DNA of 64,000 nt from Alkaliphilus metalliredigens QYMF (GCF_000016985.1 NC_009633.1:2647539-2711538), one strand, 5' to 3'. Numbered from the stretch's first letter, positions 24,181-35,519 are shown. Translations and numbers: made by a program. Notes: generated from the letters alone by a model not told the origin.

Positions 24181-25718
24181 TATTTAGCATATTCAATAGC
24201 TCTGGTTTCCCGAATCACATTCACTTTAATTTGTCCTGGATATTCAAGATCAGCTTCTATTTTTTTAGTAATCTCTCTTGCAAACATGTAAATTTCATCA
24301 TCATTATATACTTCAGGTTTAACAATGATTCTTATTTCACGTCCAGCTTGTATTGCAAAAGACTTTTCAACACCATCATAATTATTAGCAATATCTTCTA
24401 GTTTTTCGAGTCTTTTAATATATGACTCTAATGTTTCACGTCGTGCACCTGGACGGGCAGCAGAAATAGCATCTGCAGCAGTGACTAAGATCGCTTCAAT
24501 GGTTTCAGGTTCAAAGTCTCCATGATGAGTAGACATCGCATGAATCACATCTTTAGTTTCTTTATATTTTCTTAATAGTTCCATACCAATCTCAATATGG
24601 GTACCTTCCACTTCGTGGTCAACAGCTTTTCCAATATCATGAAGTAGTCCAGCTCTTTTAGCAAGCTTAGGGTCTGCCCCTAATTCAGTAGCCATTAGTC
24701 CAGCTAAATGTGAGACCTCAATAGCATGCTTTAATACATTTTGTCCATAACTTGTCCGGTATTTCAAACGACCAAGTAATCTTATTAGTTCGGGATGTAA
24801 CCCGTGAACGCCAGTATCAAACGTCGCTTGTTCGCCTTCTTCTTTGAGAATGTTTTCTACCTCTTTTTTTGCTTTTTCAACCATTTCTTCAATTCTTGCA
24901 GGATGAATTCGACCATCTGCAATCAACTTTTCTAATGCGATTCGCGCCACTTCACGTCTGATCGGATCAAATCCTGATAAAATAACTGCTTCCGGTGTAT
25001 CATCAATGATTAAGTCAATCCCTGTTAACGTCTCAAGGGTACGAATATTTCTACCTTCTCTTCCTATAATACGACCTTTCATCTCATCATTAGGAAGTTG
25101 TACTACAGTGACAGTTGTTTCAGCAACATGGTCAGCAGCACATTTTTGGATGGCAAGGGTAATAATTTCTCTGGCTTTTTTGTCAGCATCATCTTTAGCC
25201 TTAGTTTCAATATCCTTTACCATCATGGCAGCCTCATATTTAACTTCTTTCTCAACATCACTTAATAGAAGTTCTCTTGCTTGTTGAGAAGTTAAACCTG
25301 AAAGTTCCTCAAGCTTTTGAACTTCTTTGTTATACAATAGTTTAATTTCTTCTTCTTTTGTCTCTAAATCCCTTAACTTGCGTGATAGTCTATCATCTTT
25401 TTGTTCTAAAGTTTCAGATTTTTTATCTAAACTTTCTTCTTTTTGCATTAATCGTCTTTCTACACGTTGTAGTTCATTACGCCTCTCTCTACTTTCTCGT
25501 TCAAACTCATTGCGAAGCTTGTGAATCTCTTCCTTTGCTTCTAACAGTACTTCTTTTTTCGTCGTTTCTGCATTTTTATCTGCGTCATCTTTAATTTTTT
25601 TTGCCAATTCTTCAGCACTGTTAATTTTTCCCTCCGCAATATTCTTGCGAATAAAATAGCCGATAAGGCATCCTACTACAGCTGCAGCTAGAAATAAAAT
25701 AGCATCTAAGATATTAAT
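24180..25718 (-). CDS. rny: Ribonuclease Y, starting at an ATT codon
   Basis: A 512-residue membrane-anchored endoribonuclease that initiates mRNA decay. Layout: membrane helix at about 4-25 ([20 protein letters not shown]), long charged coiled coil (about 30-200), KH domain ([17 protein letters not shown]), HD domain ([19 protein letters not shown]) and the conserved C-terminus. The nearest ATG/GTG/TTG in frame is a TTG at 25607, which would remove the membrane anchor. The frame continues upstream to an ATT at 25718, placed nine bases after AAAGGAGG, and this gives the family's normal length and N-terminus. ATT initiation is known for infC and a few others. Confidence 0.9.
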   Translation of the reverse strand: MNILDAILFLAAAVVGCLIGYFIRKNIAEGKINSAEELAKKIKDDADKNAETTKKEVLLEAKEEIHKLRNEFERESRERRNELQRVERRLMQKEESLDKKSETLEQKDDRLSRKLRDLETKEEEIKLLYNKEVQKLEELSGLTSQQARELLLSDVEKEVKYEAAMMVKDIETKAKDDADKKAREIITLAIQKCAADHVAETTVTVVQLPNDEMKGRIIGREGRNIRTLETLTGIDLIIDDTPEAVILSGFDPIRREVARIALEKLIADGRIHPARIEEMVEKAKKEVENILKEEGEQATFDTGVHGLHPELIRLLGRLKYRTSYGQNVLKHAIEVSHLAGLMATELGADPKLAKRAGLLHDIGKAVDHEVEGTHIEIGMELLRKYKETKDVIHAMSTHHGDFEPETIEAILVTAADAISAARPGARRETLESYIKRLEKLEDIANNYDGVEKSFAIQAGREIRIIVKPEVYNDDEIYMFAREITKKIEADLEYPGQIKVNVIRETRAIEYAK

Positions 25719-25881
25719 ACGTGGACACCTCCTTTATTAAGTTTTCAAGTAAATTTTACACACGTTTTTTAATTTCTTTTTTTACATTTCCTTTATTTAG
25801 ATACACCATGAATTGACTTTATTTTATATCTTTTTCTATTTTGTGTCAAGTTGGATTCTTACCTATGGGAAATGTAAAAAA

Positions 25882-25906
25882 GAACTTCATTATCATAATG
25901 AAGTTC
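25882..25906 (-). terminator. recA terminator
   Basis: A 12-bp stem GAACTTCATTAT/ATAATGAAGTTC, followed on the minus strand by six T, directly after the recA stop. Confidence 0.9.
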
Positions 25907-25912
25907 CTTTGA

Positions 25913-26956
25913 TTATACTTCTTTTTCAGCTACCTCTTTTTGTGGGGATTGGACAACCACAGGTCTACTCACCAGTGGAAGATTATGATGTTCTCTAATT
26001 TTATTTTCAACCTCTAAAAATATATCGGGGTTTTCCTTTAAGAACTGTTTGGAATTTTCACGACCTTGGCCTAGTCTGTGATCTCCATAGCTATACCATG
26101 CACCAGCTTTTTTGATTATTTCTAAGTTACTTGCCACATCTAAGACATCACCTGTCTTGGAAATACCTTCACCATACATAATATCAAATTCTGCTTGTTT
26201 AAAAGGAGGTGCAATTTTATTTTTAACAACTTTAACTCTGGTTCTATTTCCAATGATATCATTTCCCTGTTTAATAACGTCGATCCTTCTAACATCTAGT
26301 CGAACTGAAGCGTAGAACTTTAATGCACGTCCCCCCGTTGTGGTTTCTGGATTTCCAAACATGACACCAATTTTCTCTCTTAGTTGGTTAATGAATATTG
26401 CGGTTGTATTTGATTTGTTGATGGATCCAGATAGCTTTCTTAAAGCTTGGGACATTAATCTTGCTTGTAATCCCATATGAGAATCGCCCATCTCACCTTC
26501 AATCTCTGCCTTAGGTACGAGAGCAGCAACGGAATCAACAACGATAACATCAATAGCACCACTTCGTACTAATGCTTCAGCTATTTCTAGAGCTTGTTCA
26601 CCAGTATCGGGCTGAGAAACAATTAAGTTTTCTGTATCTACTCCTAGTTTTCTAGCATATATGGGGTCAAGGGCATGCTCAGCATCAATAAAAGCAGCTG
26701 ATCCCCCATTTTTTTGTGCCTCTGCGATAATATGAAGTGAAACAGTTGTTTTACCTGAGGACTCAGGACCATAGATTTCCACAACTCTTCCCCGTGGGAC
26801 CCCTCCTATTCCAATGGCAACATCTAGATCAATAGAGCCAGTAGAAATACATTCTAAGCTTAATTTAGAGTCTTCTCCTAATTTCATAATTGAGCCTTTT
26901 CCAAATTGCTTTTCGATTTGGCTAATAGCTACATCAAGCGCTTTTTTTTTCTCCAT
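25913..26956 (-). CDS. recA: RecA recombinase
   Basis: A 347-residue RecA, which coats single-stranded DNA for homologous recombination and triggers LexA self-cleavage. Walker A GPESSGKT is at 63-70; also visible are [27 protein letters not shown] and [22 protein letters not shown] (the DNA-binding L2 loop). The ATG at 26956 ([11 protein letters not shown]) is the family start; the frame is open to a GTG at 26983, but that would overlap the palindrome CCAGACC-AA-GGTCTGG in the leader. It is preceded by a sigma-A promoter with a LexA box. Confidence 0.97.
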   Translation of the reverse strand: MEKKKALDVAISQIEKQFGKGSIMKLGEDSKLSLECISTGSIDLDVAIGIGGVPRGRVVEIYGPESSGKTTVSLHIIAEAQKNGGSAAFIDAEHALDPIYARKLGVDTENLIVSQPDTGEQALEIAEALVRSGAIDVIVVDSVAALVPKAEIEGEMGDSHMGLQARLMSQALRKLSGSINKSNTTAIFINQLREKIGVMFGNPETTTGGRALKFYASVRLDVRRIDVIKQGNDIIGNRTRVKVVKNKIAPPFKQAEFDIMYGEGISKTGDVLDVASNLEIIKKAGAWYSYGDHRLGQGRENSKQFLKENPDIFLEVENKIREHHNLPLVSRPVVVQSPQKEVAEKEV

Positions 26957-27000
26957 AATACTCCAGACCTTGGTCTGGATCACCTACCTTTCGTGTTTTA

Positions 27001-27012
27001 GAACAAATGTTC
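27001..27012. promoter_or_regulatory. LexA (SOS) box of recA
   Basis: GAACAAATGTTC is a perfect GAAC-N4-GTTC palindrome matching the Firmicute LexA site. It lies just downstream of the -10 element, over the expected transcription start. Confidence 0.88.
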
Positions 27013-27020
27013 TTTTGTTG

Positions 27021-27049
27021 ATTATATAACACATTTCCTGTAGGGTCAA
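27021..27049 (-). promoter_or_regulatory. Sigma-A promoter of recA
   Basis: On the minus strand TTGACC (27044-27049), 17 bases, TATAAT (27021-27026): near consensus. Confidence 0.88.
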
Positions 27050-27156
27050 ATGATATTTCATGTTTTATTTGGAAATGATTAATATATAAATTCCGCTACT
27101 ATGTAGTGGGAATCCAATCACCCCTCAATGAAACTTAATTTTATAGATTCTCATGA

Positions 27157-27693
27157 CTAATGCTTTAAAACATGCTTATTAATTCTTAGATAATCAATGC
27201 CTGAAATAATCGTAAAAATAACAGCTACCCAAAGCATGATGACATCAAATGGAAAGTTAATGTAGTGAAAAGGAAAATTATCTAGTAAAATAAAAATAAT
27301 TGCAAGTATTTGTGTAATGGTTTTGGCTTTTCCCCACCAGCTAGCAGAAATAACAATCCCTTCAGCTGCTGCCACAGCCCTAAGTACACTGATTGTAAAT
27401 TCTCGAGAAATGATCACCACCACAATCCAAGCGGATAATCTACCCATTTGCACTAAGGAAATTAATGCAGCCGAAACTAGAAGTTTGTCAGCTAAAGGAT
27501 CCATAAACTTTCCAAAAGTAGTGATTTGATTTTTTTTCCTAGCGATATAGCCATCTAAAGTATCTGTAATGGCTGCAATGATGAAAATACCCGCCGCAAT
27601 GGTGACACCATAGGGGACCCTACTTAGTAAAAACATCATAAATAATGGTATCAAGAAAATTCTTAGTATCGTTAACTTATTTGCTAGATTCAT
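27157..27693 (-). CDS. pgsA: CDP-diacylglycerol--glycerol-3-phosphate 3-phosphatidyltransferase
   Basis: A 178-residue integral membrane enzyme that makes phosphatidylglycerol phosphate, the first committed step to phosphatidylglycerol and cardiolipin. The CDP-alcohol phosphotransferase signature is complete: D44-x2-D47-G48-x2-A51-R52-x8-G61-x3-D65-x3-D69. About five to six hydrophobic helices surround it. Its start overlaps the end of rimO by 17 bases. The rimO-pgsA-recA-rny order is common in Firmicutes. Confidence 0.94.
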
Positions 27694-29017
27694 GAATACC
27701 CTCTCCCATCAAATCATACTCTAAAGCATTCTCAATTTTCACCTTGACAATTTGCCCAACACAAAGAGGCACAGTAGACTTAACATAAACAATACCGTCA
27801 ATCTCAGGAGCATCTCCTTGACTTCTACCAAGATATTCTGTTTTTTCAGCAATTTCTTCTTCTATTAACACTTCAATCGATTGACCAATATACAGTCTGT
27901 TTTTATTTAAAGAAATTCTTTGTTGAAGTTCCATTAGTATTTTCTGTCTTGATTCTTTAAGTTCACTAGGAACTTGTTCAGCTAGTTGAGCTGCAGGAGT
28001 ACCTTCTTCCTGAGAGTAAGTGAAAACACCTAGTCGATCAAACTTTATATCTTCAATAAAAGCCTTCAATTCATTGAAATCCTCTTCAGATTCTCCAGGA
28101 AAACCTACGATAATTGATGTTCGAATTACTATATTAGGCACATTTTTCTTAAGTTTTTCGATTAAAGAAACAATTTCTTCTTTTGAAGTTCTTCTATTCA
28201 TCAATTTTAATATCTTTGTACTGCAATGCTGTATAGGGATATCAATATATTTACATACTTTATCATTGTTTTTAATTGTGGCAATTAACTCGTCAGTGAT
28301 CATCTCTGGGTAACAATACAATATTCGAATCCATTGAATCCCTTCAACTTCAGATAATTTATCTAACAAAGCACTTAACCTATACTCATCATATAAATCA
28401 ATCCCGTACCGAGTTGTATCTTGAGCAATTAATATTATTTCCTTCACACCATTGTTCGCTAAAGTCTGGGCTTCCTGAATAATATTCTCCATTTTTCTAC
28501 TTCTGTATTTTCCTCTTAGTTTGGGAATAATACAATAGGTACAGTAATTATCGCATCCATCAGAAATTTTAATGTATGCACTGTGAGATGCCGTGGTTTG
28601 AATTCGTGGAAGTGTTTCATCGTATGGTCTGTTAATGTCTCCAATTTCAACAATCCGTTGCCCTTTCATTGTTTGGTGAATAACCTTCACAATTTCATGG
28701 TAACCACCAGTCCCAACAATGGCATCTACCTCAGGGAGTTCTTCTAGTAGATCTTTTTGATATCGCTCACCTAAACATCCAGCGACAATTAATAATTTAA
28801 GTTTATCTTTCTTCAATTGGCCTAATTCAATAATTTTATTGATAGACTCTTCCTTTGCCGCTTCGATAAAGCCACATGTATTCACGATAATAACGTCTGC
28901 TTTCACTTCATTGTTTGTGAGCTTATACCCATATTGATTGAGTATACCTAACATGACTTCTGCATCGATTAGATTTTTAGAGCATCCTAATGATTCAACA
29001 TAAACTGATAAAGGCAT
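27677..29017 (-). CDS. rimO: Ribosomal protein S12 methylthiotransferase RimO
   Basis: A 446-residue radical-SAM enzyme that methylthiolates an aspartate of ribosomal protein S12. N-terminal UPF0004 domain with cysteines in [14 protein letters not shown] and VAGCLGER (first Fe-S cluster), radical-SAM CDNYCTYC motif (second cluster), and a C-terminal TRAM domain. RimO is separated from the related tRNA enzyme MiaB by the SLGCSKN start and the [12 protein letters not shown] form. It starts two bases after mnmH and overlaps pgsA. Confidence 0.94.
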
Positions 29018-29019
29018 TC

Positions 29020-30108
29020 TTAGATCTTCCCTTCTAATTGAGAGTAATAACTTACGATTTCATCTATTGCATCATTGATATCTTCAAATGAAATTTTTAT
29101 ATTTGATTCAAGGTGATCAATCGATTTATTATATAATGGATCATAATAGTTAGTGATCAACTCTTTTGTTACTTTTTCATATTCTCCATTGTCAATTAAC
29201 TTCAAGCATTCATTTGTTTTTTGTGTTCCAAAACGCTTTTCCAGCTTTGAAATTGCCTCTTTTAATATATCTTTGTGTTCAGTAGAGTCATATGAAGCAT
29301 AGGCATTAACTAGACGATTTATCCTACCCTCCATTGAAGTTTCTAATAAAATATGTTTTCCATCTAATATTCTATTATATAGGTTTTTTGGAATATGTAC
29401 AGCACCTATACGAGAGCTTTCACTCTCTACTATGATATTTTTGGAGTTAAGCATTAAAAATCGATGGTAAAGCTCACTTTCAAACTGTTTTTGAGGCACC
29501 TTATTATATTGGTAATTAACATTACCAAAAACCGAACCACTGTTTTGAGCTAGGTCTTCAAGGTCTAGTGTCGCAATTCCTTTCTCTTCTAATGCTTCTA
29601 TCATTTCCGTCTTACCGACTCCTGTGAGTCCATGGAGAACGACAAATGAGTAGTCCATGGGTAGATTATCAAAGAAATTCATGACTTCCTTTCGATAGCT
29701 TTTATACCCACCAATTAACTGCTGTGTTTTAATACCTAGTTCAGTTAGTAAATTCACAACAGAAGCACTTCTTAGTCCGCCCCGCCAACAGAAAATAATG
29801 ACATTGCTATATTGGTGACTCAGTTTAAGTACTTCTTTATAAATATCAACTAGTTTATAAGAAATAAACTCTAGGCCCTTTACTTTAGCTTCCTCAGGAC
29901 TTTGTTGCTTATAGATGGTTCCGACTACTATTCTTTCATTATTATCAAGTAGCGGGATGTTAATAGCCCCAGGAATCGTCCCTTCGGCAAACTCTTTGGG
30001 AGAACGCACATCAATAAAAACTGCATTTTTAATTGTTAGTGCCGAATTAATATCAATTTTATTTATCACTTTTTCACCTTCTATGTCATCATTTATTGTT
30101 TTGTTCAT
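29020..30108 (-). CDS. mnmH: tRNA 2-selenouridine/geranyl-2-thiouridine synthase
   Basis: A 362-residue protein with an N-terminal rhodanese domain ([20 protein letters not shown]; catalytic C107 in FCWRGGLRS) and a C-terminal P-loop domain (GLTGVGKT 160-167). It replaces sulfur by selenium at the wobble 2-thiouridine of Lys, Glu and Gln tRNAs, using selenophosphate from SelD. Its presence implies the cell makes selenophosphate, although no sel gene or visible selenoprotein is in the window. It is inserted between ftsK and rimO, neighbours in an otherwise conserved order, and fits tightly into the operon (2 and 9 bp gaps). Confidence 0.9.
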
Positions 30109-30117
30109 GAGAATAGG

Positions 30118-32457
30118 TTACACCTCTTGTTTCCCTTTTTCTTGTTCCTCTAAAAATGTATGGTCTACTAAAACTTGTCTTGGTTTACTTCCTTCATGGG
30201 GACCGACTAAACCTTTGTTTTCCATTTCGTCAATTAATCGTGCAGCACGATTATAACCGATTCTGAGTTTTCGCTGGAGCATAGAAATAGAAGCCTGCTC
30301 ATGAGCAATTACAATTTTCAATGCCTCATTCAGTAAATCATCTGAGTCATCAAGGCTATCAATGAGATTTTGATCTACTTTATCAATAATGTCTTCCTCA
30401 TAATTTGGTTGCTCTACCTGCTCTTTAATACTAGAGACAACTCGTTCCACCTCCTTTTCAGAAACAAATGCACCTTGTACTCGTAGTGGTTTGTTTGCAC
30501 CGGACGGGTAAAATAACATGTCACCCTTACCTAATAATTTTTCTGCTCCACCCATGTCTAATATCGTCCTAGAGTCTATCTGTGATGCTACCGAAAAGGC
30601 AATACGGGAAGGAATGTTTGCTTTAATGACACCAGTAATGACATCAACCGATGGTCTTTGGGTTGCAATAATCAGATGAAGACCAGCTGCCCTAGCCATT
30701 TGGGCGAGTCTACAAATGGCATCCTCCACATCATTAGCTGCAACCATCATTAAATCTGCTAATTCATCAATAATAATAACGATAAAGGGCAATTGGCCAT
30801 CAGAGATTTTTTCATTATATCCATTAATGTCTCGAGCTCCATGCTCTGCAAATAATTTATAGCGCCTTGTCATTTCCTGTACGGCCCAGTTTAGAGCACT
30901 AGTGGCTTTTTTAGGATCTGTTACCACTGGGATTAACAAGTGAGGAATGCCATTATACTGATTTAATTCCACAACCTTTGGGTCAATCATCAGTAGTCTG
31001 ACCTTATCTGGAGTGGCATTATACAGGATACTTAAAATCAGCGTATTGATACAGACACTCTTTCCCGAACCAGTAGCACCTGCAATGAGTAGATGGGGCA
31101 TCTTTGTAATGTCTGTGATGATAGGATTTCCAGAAATCCCTTTCCCTAAAGCAAAGGGGATATCCAACTCTGTTTTCTCATATTCCTCACTATCTAAAAC
31201 CTCTCTTAGTGTAACGATAGATTTATCATCATTTGGAATTTCAATACCAATAGCTGCCTTGCCTGGAATAGGAGCTTCAATTCGAATAGATGCTGCTGCT
31301 AGATTTAATGCAATATCATCACTCAGGTTAACGATCTTACTAACCTTAACGCCAATCTTAGGTTGTAATTCATATCTTGTAATAGAAGGACCTTTGCTAA
31401 CTTGAATGACACTTGCCTCAACCCCAAAATTTTTCAACGTTTCTTCTAGTATCTTTGCTTTAGAAAGAATTTTTTTTCTGTCACTCTTACTTTGCTCATG
31501 CTCAACTTGATTTAATAGTTTTAACTGTGGAAGTGTGTAATCATCCAATTTAGGAGAGAGCATATGTTCCACTGGAATTTCCGGGACTTCTAAATTAGCG
31601 CTATTTTGTGACGGCTGAGGCCTTTGTTTTTGTCCAGACTCAGGGTTATTATGATCTTTAGAAAGTGTCACTTCTTTCCCATCGGAATCAAAACCACTTT
31701 CTTTTGAAGTAAAATCTAATATTCTAATTTTTTCTTCAATCGTGTTATTTTCACTTGTCACTGCCACATCTTGAAGGGCTGTACTTTCACCATTAATAGG
31801 ACTCTTGACCAAATCCTTTTGCTTATCTGGTATGAAAATAAAATTGATAATGGCATTCTTCATGTATTCATAGCACTTGACTACTGCACTTTTTAAGTTA
31901 ACTAAAAAGTCTAATAAGGATATCTTAGTATAAATAATGACGCAAATAAGTAATAAAGTGAAAATAAAAATATATGTACCAATGCTTCCTAAAAAGCTAA
32001 CTAAAAATAATGTGATGGTAGTACCTACCAAACCACCGGCATTCCCTTGAATCCCCTGTGCAAAACTTTGGACGATCACTTCATTGACGGTGTTTCCCAT
32101 TATATCGAATATTAGTTCTATATCCTGCAGTGATTTGAGAACTAAAATAGAAAAAAGGATTAAGCTATAAAAAAGCAGTTGTTTCTTGTGTGCCCAATTA
32201 GATTTATTGATAAAAATCATAATTCCACTAAAAATAATAATATATGGCAACAGAAATGCTACATTAGAAAACAAACCCATCAGCAACACCTTAATCCAAT
32301 GGCCTATTTTACCAGCAGCATTACTATACATGCCTACTAGTAAAATTAATCCTGTAGCGGTTGTTACAATACCATACACCTCATGATTCAGGTGTGCTTT
32401 CAAAGATTGTATTGAATTGTCATTCTTTTTTTTTGTCTTTCTACCCACGATAGTCAC
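30118..32457 (-). CDS. ftsK: DNA translocase FtsK/SpoIIIE
   Basis: A 779-residue DNA pump. Four hydrophobic segments anchor residues about 25-180. A low-complexity linker follows ([14 protein letters not shown]). The motor domain has Walker [10 protein letters not shown], the B-type [12 protein letters not shown] and the [25 protein letters not shown] block, and ends in the winged-helix gamma domain ([25 protein letters not shown]) that reads polar DNA signals. In spore formers this protein moves the chromosome into the forespore. It is the first gene of the ftsK-mnmH-rimO-pgsA run. Confidence 0.95.
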   Translation of the reverse strand: MTIVGRKTKKKNDNSIQSLKAHLNHEVYGIVTTATGLILLVGMYSNAAGKIGHWIKVLLMGLFSNVAFLLPYIIIFSGIMIFINKSNWAHKKQLLFYSLILFSILVLKSLQDIELIFDIMGNTVNEVIVQSFAQGIQGNAGGLVGTTITLFLVSFLGSIGTYIFIFTLLLICVIIYTKISLLDFLVNLKSAVVKCYEYMKNAIINFIFIPDKQKDLVKSPINGESTALQDVAVTSENNTIEEKIRILDFTSKESGFDSDGKEVTLSKDHNNPESGQKQRPQPSQNSANLEVPEIPVEHMLSPKLDDYTLPQLKLLNQVEHEQSKSDRKKILSKAKILEETLKNFGVEASVIQVSKGPSITRYELQPKIGVKVSKIVNLSDDIALNLAAASIRIEAPIPGKAAIGIEIPNDDKSIVTLREVLDSEEYEKTELDIPFALGKGISGNPIITDITKMPHLLIAGATGSGKSVCINTLILSILYNATPDKVRLLMIDPKVVELNQYNGIPHLLIPVVTDPKKATSALNWAVQEMTRRYKLFAEHGARDINGYNEKISDGQLPFIVIIIDELADLMMVAANDVEDAICRLAQMARAAGLHLIIATQRPSVDVITGVIKANIPSRIAFSVASQIDSRTILDMGGAEKLLGKGDMLFYPSGANKPLRVQGAFVSEKEVERVVSSIKEQVEQPNYEEDIIDKVDQNLIDSLDDSDDLLNEALKIVIAHEQASISMLQRKLRIGYNRAARLIDEMENKGLVGPHEGSKPRQVLVDHTFLEEQEKGKQEV

Positions 32458-32587
32458 CTCAATTTTAAATGGTTAAATTATCTTTCTCTACGATTATATC
32501 ATTTTTATAAATATTCTAACTCATAAATAGTTAAATCTTTATTTTTTTAATATAAATCGTTCAATTATCATACTTAATTTTAGTAAA

Positions 32588-32626
32588 CATTAATTAAAGC
32601 GCAGTTTCGCTGCGCTTTAATTAATG
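32588..32626. terminator. Long perfect hairpin between ftsK and tepA
   Basis: A 17-bp perfect stem (32588-32604 with 32610-32626) with the loop TTTCG. It lies 112 bases after the tepA stop and 131 bases before the ftsK start. The T run that follows on the minus strand is weak, so it may be a terminator of tepA or an RNA-processing/stability element. Confidence 0.6.
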
Positions 32627-32737
32627 ATTGTTTTCTATATTATTGTACAACATATTTTGAAAACCTACAAATTAAAGATCAAAATGATACTTAAATCAAA
32701 AATCATATAGAGTGAATATTTTGATATGCTATTTAAT

Positions 32738-33502
32738 TTAATTGATTTGATTAGCATGTTGTTTCTGGTAACTAATTAATTCTCTCAGTTTTGCCATAGC
32801 GCGGTCAAGTCCACCTACTTCATCGATCAATTTATGCTTTACTGCATCTTCACCTATTAATATAGTCCCCACATCATTGGCTAATTCATCTGTTGTATTC
32901 ATTAATTCAATGAATATATCTTTATCTACATTTGAGTTATTAACGACAAAATCTATGATTCGATCCTGCATCTTTGAAAAATATTGAAAAGTTTGAGGAA
33001 CGCCAATCACTAAACCAGTCATGCGAATTGGGTGTATTGTCATGGTTGCAGAGGGAGCAATAAATGAATAATCTCCAGCTGTAGCCAAAGGAACACCTAT
33101 ACTATGCCCTCCACCTAAAACCAATGTGACTGTTGGTTTTGATAATGTATTAATTAATTCTGATAGAGCCAATCCAGCTTCAACATCTCCACCTGCAGTA
33201 TTGAGTATTACCAGCATACCTTCTACGTTTGGATTTTGTTCTACCGTCATTAGTTGGGGAATGACATGTTCATATTTAGTTGATTTATTCTGTGGTGGTG
33301 CAACCATATGTCCTTCAATATGTCCTATAATAGTGAGCACGTGAATACTTTGATCCATTTGTGGGATATTTGGAGTTCCAAGAGCTTGAATATTACTTAA
33401 ATTTTTATTTTCTATTGGGTTAGCAATTTCATCTGTTGTGTTCATTTGTCCTTTGTTAAAAGATAAATTCATGTATTCTCCTTTATTATTGTTATTTATC
33501 AT
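32738..33502 (-). CDS. tepA: ClpP-family protease TepA (translocation-enhancing protein)
   Basis: A 254-residue ClpP-like serine protease of the YmfB/TepA group. The ClpP-fold motifs are visible: [17 protein letters not shown], the nucleophile Ser in [15 protein letters not shown] and the histidine in TIHPIRMTG. It lacks the ATPase-docking features typical of true ClpP. TepA is linked to protein secretion and to degrading spore proteins during outgrowth in Bacillus, where it also lies next to spoIIIE. Two starts have good ribosome binding sites: 33502 (GAGGTG) and 33472 (AAAGGAG); the longer one is given. Confidence 0.88.
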   Translation of the reverse strand: MINNNNKGEYMNLSFNKGQMNTTDEIANPIENKNLSNIQALGTPNIPQMDQSIHVLTIIGHIEGHMVAPPQNKSTKYEHVIPQLMTVEQNPNVEGMLVILNTAGGDVEAGLALSELINTLSKPTVTLVLGGGHSIGVPLATAGDYSFIAPSATMTIHPIRMTGLVIGVPQTFQYFSKMQDRIIDFVVNNSNVDKDIFIELMNTTDELANDVGTILIGEDAVKHKLIDEVGGLDRAMAKLRELISYQKQHANQIN

Positions 33503-33706
33503 TTCTCCACCTCAATTAGTTATTATTATAATCATTTTAATCTGTTATTAGTTTTGCCTTTTTATTCGCATATATTCAGATAGTTTGTCCAGCCTCAAAA
33601 AGACTTCATAATTAATTCTCATATATTTTAAAATTTATCATTCACTTCAGTAGAGAAATTAATGTATTAGTTGAAAAAGCTAACATTACGTCTAGGAAAT
33701 GAATAT

Positions 33707-33750
33707 GGCTACATTTCATTGGAAATAGATACTGCCTTTGAAATGTAGCC
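33707..33750. terminator. Hairpin downstream of ymxH
   Basis: Perfect 12-bp arms GGCTACATTTCA/TGAAATGTAGCC with a 20-base loop, six bases after the ymxH stop. The long loop and poor T run make the terminator role uncertain. Confidence 0.5.
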
Positions 33751-33755
33751 CAGTT

Positions 33756-34016
33756 TTATATATATTTTCTTTTGTCATTATCCTCTAGTTCAATGATGAT
33801 CATATCATGTCCAATTTTTTTTACTGCCGACCATGGGATTTCTAATAATGTGTCATTAGATAAAAATTTGAATAATCCCTTTTGCTCTGGTATTAATAAT
33901 GCTGATATTTTGCCATTCTTTTCACTAATTAATAAGTCTGACTCTGCAATAATACCCAAACGACTGCCATCACATAAATTTACTATTTCTTTGCCTCCTA
34001 ATAGACTAAATCTCAT
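33756..34016 (-). CDS. ymxH: YlmC/YmxH family PRC-barrel sporulation protein
   Basis: An 86-residue single-domain PRC-barrel protein: MRFSLLGGKEIVNLCDGSRLG, SEKNGKISALLIPE and IPWSAVKKIGHDMIIIEL. Such small proteins are conserved in spore formers, but their biochemical role is unknown. In Bacillus ymxH lies directly downstream of the mlpA (M16 peptidase) gene; here the same order holds with a 220-base gap that contains the peptidase gene's terminator. Confidence 0.88.
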   Translation of the reverse strand: MRFSLLGGKEIVNLCDGSRLGIIAESDLLISEKNGKISALLIPEQKGLFKFLSNDTLLEIPWSAVKKIGHDMIIIELEDNDKRKYI

Positions 34017-34210
34017 GAGATCCCCACTTTCTTTTCGTTTTTACTATATATATTAAAAAAGAAAGAATATATGACTCAATAGAATTTGTTTTAATTTCCT
34101 TCTAACTCATGGTGTACTTTAATTGTTTAACTATCGTTTATTCTAAATTTCAAATTTTAATAAAATATACTTATCAGTTATGATAACATTTATTATGATA
34201 CTATGGTCAA

Positions 34211-34238
34211 AATAATAAGACCCTTAGGTCTTATTATT
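34211..34238 (-). terminator. Terminator of the M16 peptidase gene
   Basis: A 12-bp stem AATAATAAGACC/GGTCTTATTATT, overlapping the stop codon, with T-rich sequence after it on the minus strand. Confidence 0.8.
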
Positions 34239-35457
34239 ATTTTCTTACGGTTGCACTGCAAATATTATTTGTTCCGATACTATCTTCAATCACTTGTAAT
34301 ACATTCTTTATTTCAATTCTATTAATTCGATCAACCACTTCCTTGGGGCTATATATTTTCCCTAATAACAATTCTGATTTCCCCATAGAGCTCATTCGCC
34401 CACTTGTACTCTCAAGACCTAATATATAGTTTCCCTTCAGCTGCTCTTTAGACTTACGAAATTCTGTTTCCGTTAGACCCTTCTCACGTAGGTTGCTCAA
34501 CTCCTGTGATATCAGTTCAGATACAACCGAGTACTGCTGTGGATTCATTCCTGCATAAATTGCTAAGAATCCACTGTCTGTATAGATGGACGGGTAAGAA
34601 TAAATAGAATACGCTAGTCCCTTCTCTTCACGTATGTTTTGAAATAAACGTGAACTCATACTTCCTCCTAGTATATTGTTAAAGACTAAAAGTGGGTACA
34701 AATTTTTACTATCTAAAGAAGTTCCTTGGAAGCCTAAACACAGATGTACTTGTTCAATTTCTTTCTTCTTTACCTTTTCTTCAAAATTAAGCTTTATTTC
34801 ACTAGCTTGCTTGGAACGATGAGGTTGACTTTCCCAATTAGCAAATCTTTTTTCAATGGCTTGAAGCAAACTTTTTTCTTCAAAATTTCCCGCTATGGCT
34901 ATCACTGTATTATCAGGGGTATAGTAATTTTCCATATAGTCTTTCATTGATTTTTTATCAATGTTTTCTAATGTTTTTTGAGTCCCTAATATCGGTAGCC
35001 CTAATGTGTTGCCACTATAAATAGTTTGAGATAATAAATCGTGTGCTAAATCCTCAGGAGAATCTTCATACATACTGATCTCCTCAATAATGACACTACG
35101 TTCCTTATCAATCTCAAGAGAATCGAGCTTTGATTTAAAAAACATATCTGCTAGTACATCTAGTACTAATTCATAGTGTTCATCTAGTACCTTAGCATAG
35201 TAGCAAGTACACTCCTTGCTGGTGAAAGCATTAATTTGTCCCCCAATACCATCGATCTCCTCTGCAATGTCTTTAGCAGATCTATTTTCTGTTCCCTTGA
35301 AGAGCATATGTTCGATAAAGTGTGACACACCATTATTTGATTCATCTTCATTTCTAGATCCCGCTTTTATCCACAGGCCTATGGATATTGATTTGACATG
35401 AGGTATATGCTCCGTCACAATCCTTAGCCCATTGTCTAAAGTATATTTTTTGTACAT
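34237..35457 (-). CDS. M16 family zinc peptidase (MlpA/YmxG type)
   Basis: A 406-residue pitrilysin-family protease resembling the beta subunit of mitochondrial processing peptidase. The inverted zinc motif H46-F-I-E49-H50 is intact, with the distal glutamate in the EISMYEDSPEDLAHDLL region. The second, inactive M16 domain follows (IAIAGNFEE onward). No signal peptide is seen, so it is cytoplasmic. The pnp-ylxY-M16-ymxH order matches Bacillus pnpA-ylxY-mlpA-ymxH. The physiological substrate is unknown. Confidence 0.92.
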   Translation of the reverse strand: MYKKYTLDNGLRIVTEHIPHVKSISIGLWIKAGSRNEDESNNGVSHFIEHMLFKGTENRSAKDIAEEIDGIGGQINAFTSKECTCYYAKVLDEHYELVLDVLADMFFKSKLDSLEIDKERSVIIEEISMYEDSPEDLAHDLLSQTIYSGNTLGLPILGTQKTLENIDKKSMKDYMENYYTPDNTVIAIAGNFEEKSLLQAIEKRFANWESQPHRSKQASEIKLNFEEKVKKKEIEQVHLCLGFQGTSLDSKNLYPLLVFNNILGGSMSSRLFQNIREEKGLAYSIYSYPSIYTDSGFLAIYAGMNPQQYSVVSELISQELSNLREKGLTETEFRKSKEQLKGNYILGLESTSGRMSSMGKSELLLGKIYSPKEVVDRINRIEIKNVLQVIEDSIGTNNICSATVRK

Positions 35458-35519
35458 AATTTCCTCCTAAGTCGATTTTGTCATATTGACTATCGTTTAC
35501 CTACTCTAAATTACAAATC

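Noticed and set aside
25608-25718. rny seen as a truncated gene lacking its membrane anchor
   Set aside because: The frame is open through a normal membrane helix up to a good ribosome binding site; only the start codon is unusual.
29020-30108. Selenocysteine codons suspected because of the selenouridine synthase
   Set aside because: No gene in the window shows an in-frame TGA followed by continued homology.
31013-31405. 130-codon plus-strand open frame inside ftsK
   Set aside because: It is antisense to conserved motor-domain codons, a common shadow; no ribosome binding site or recognisable product.
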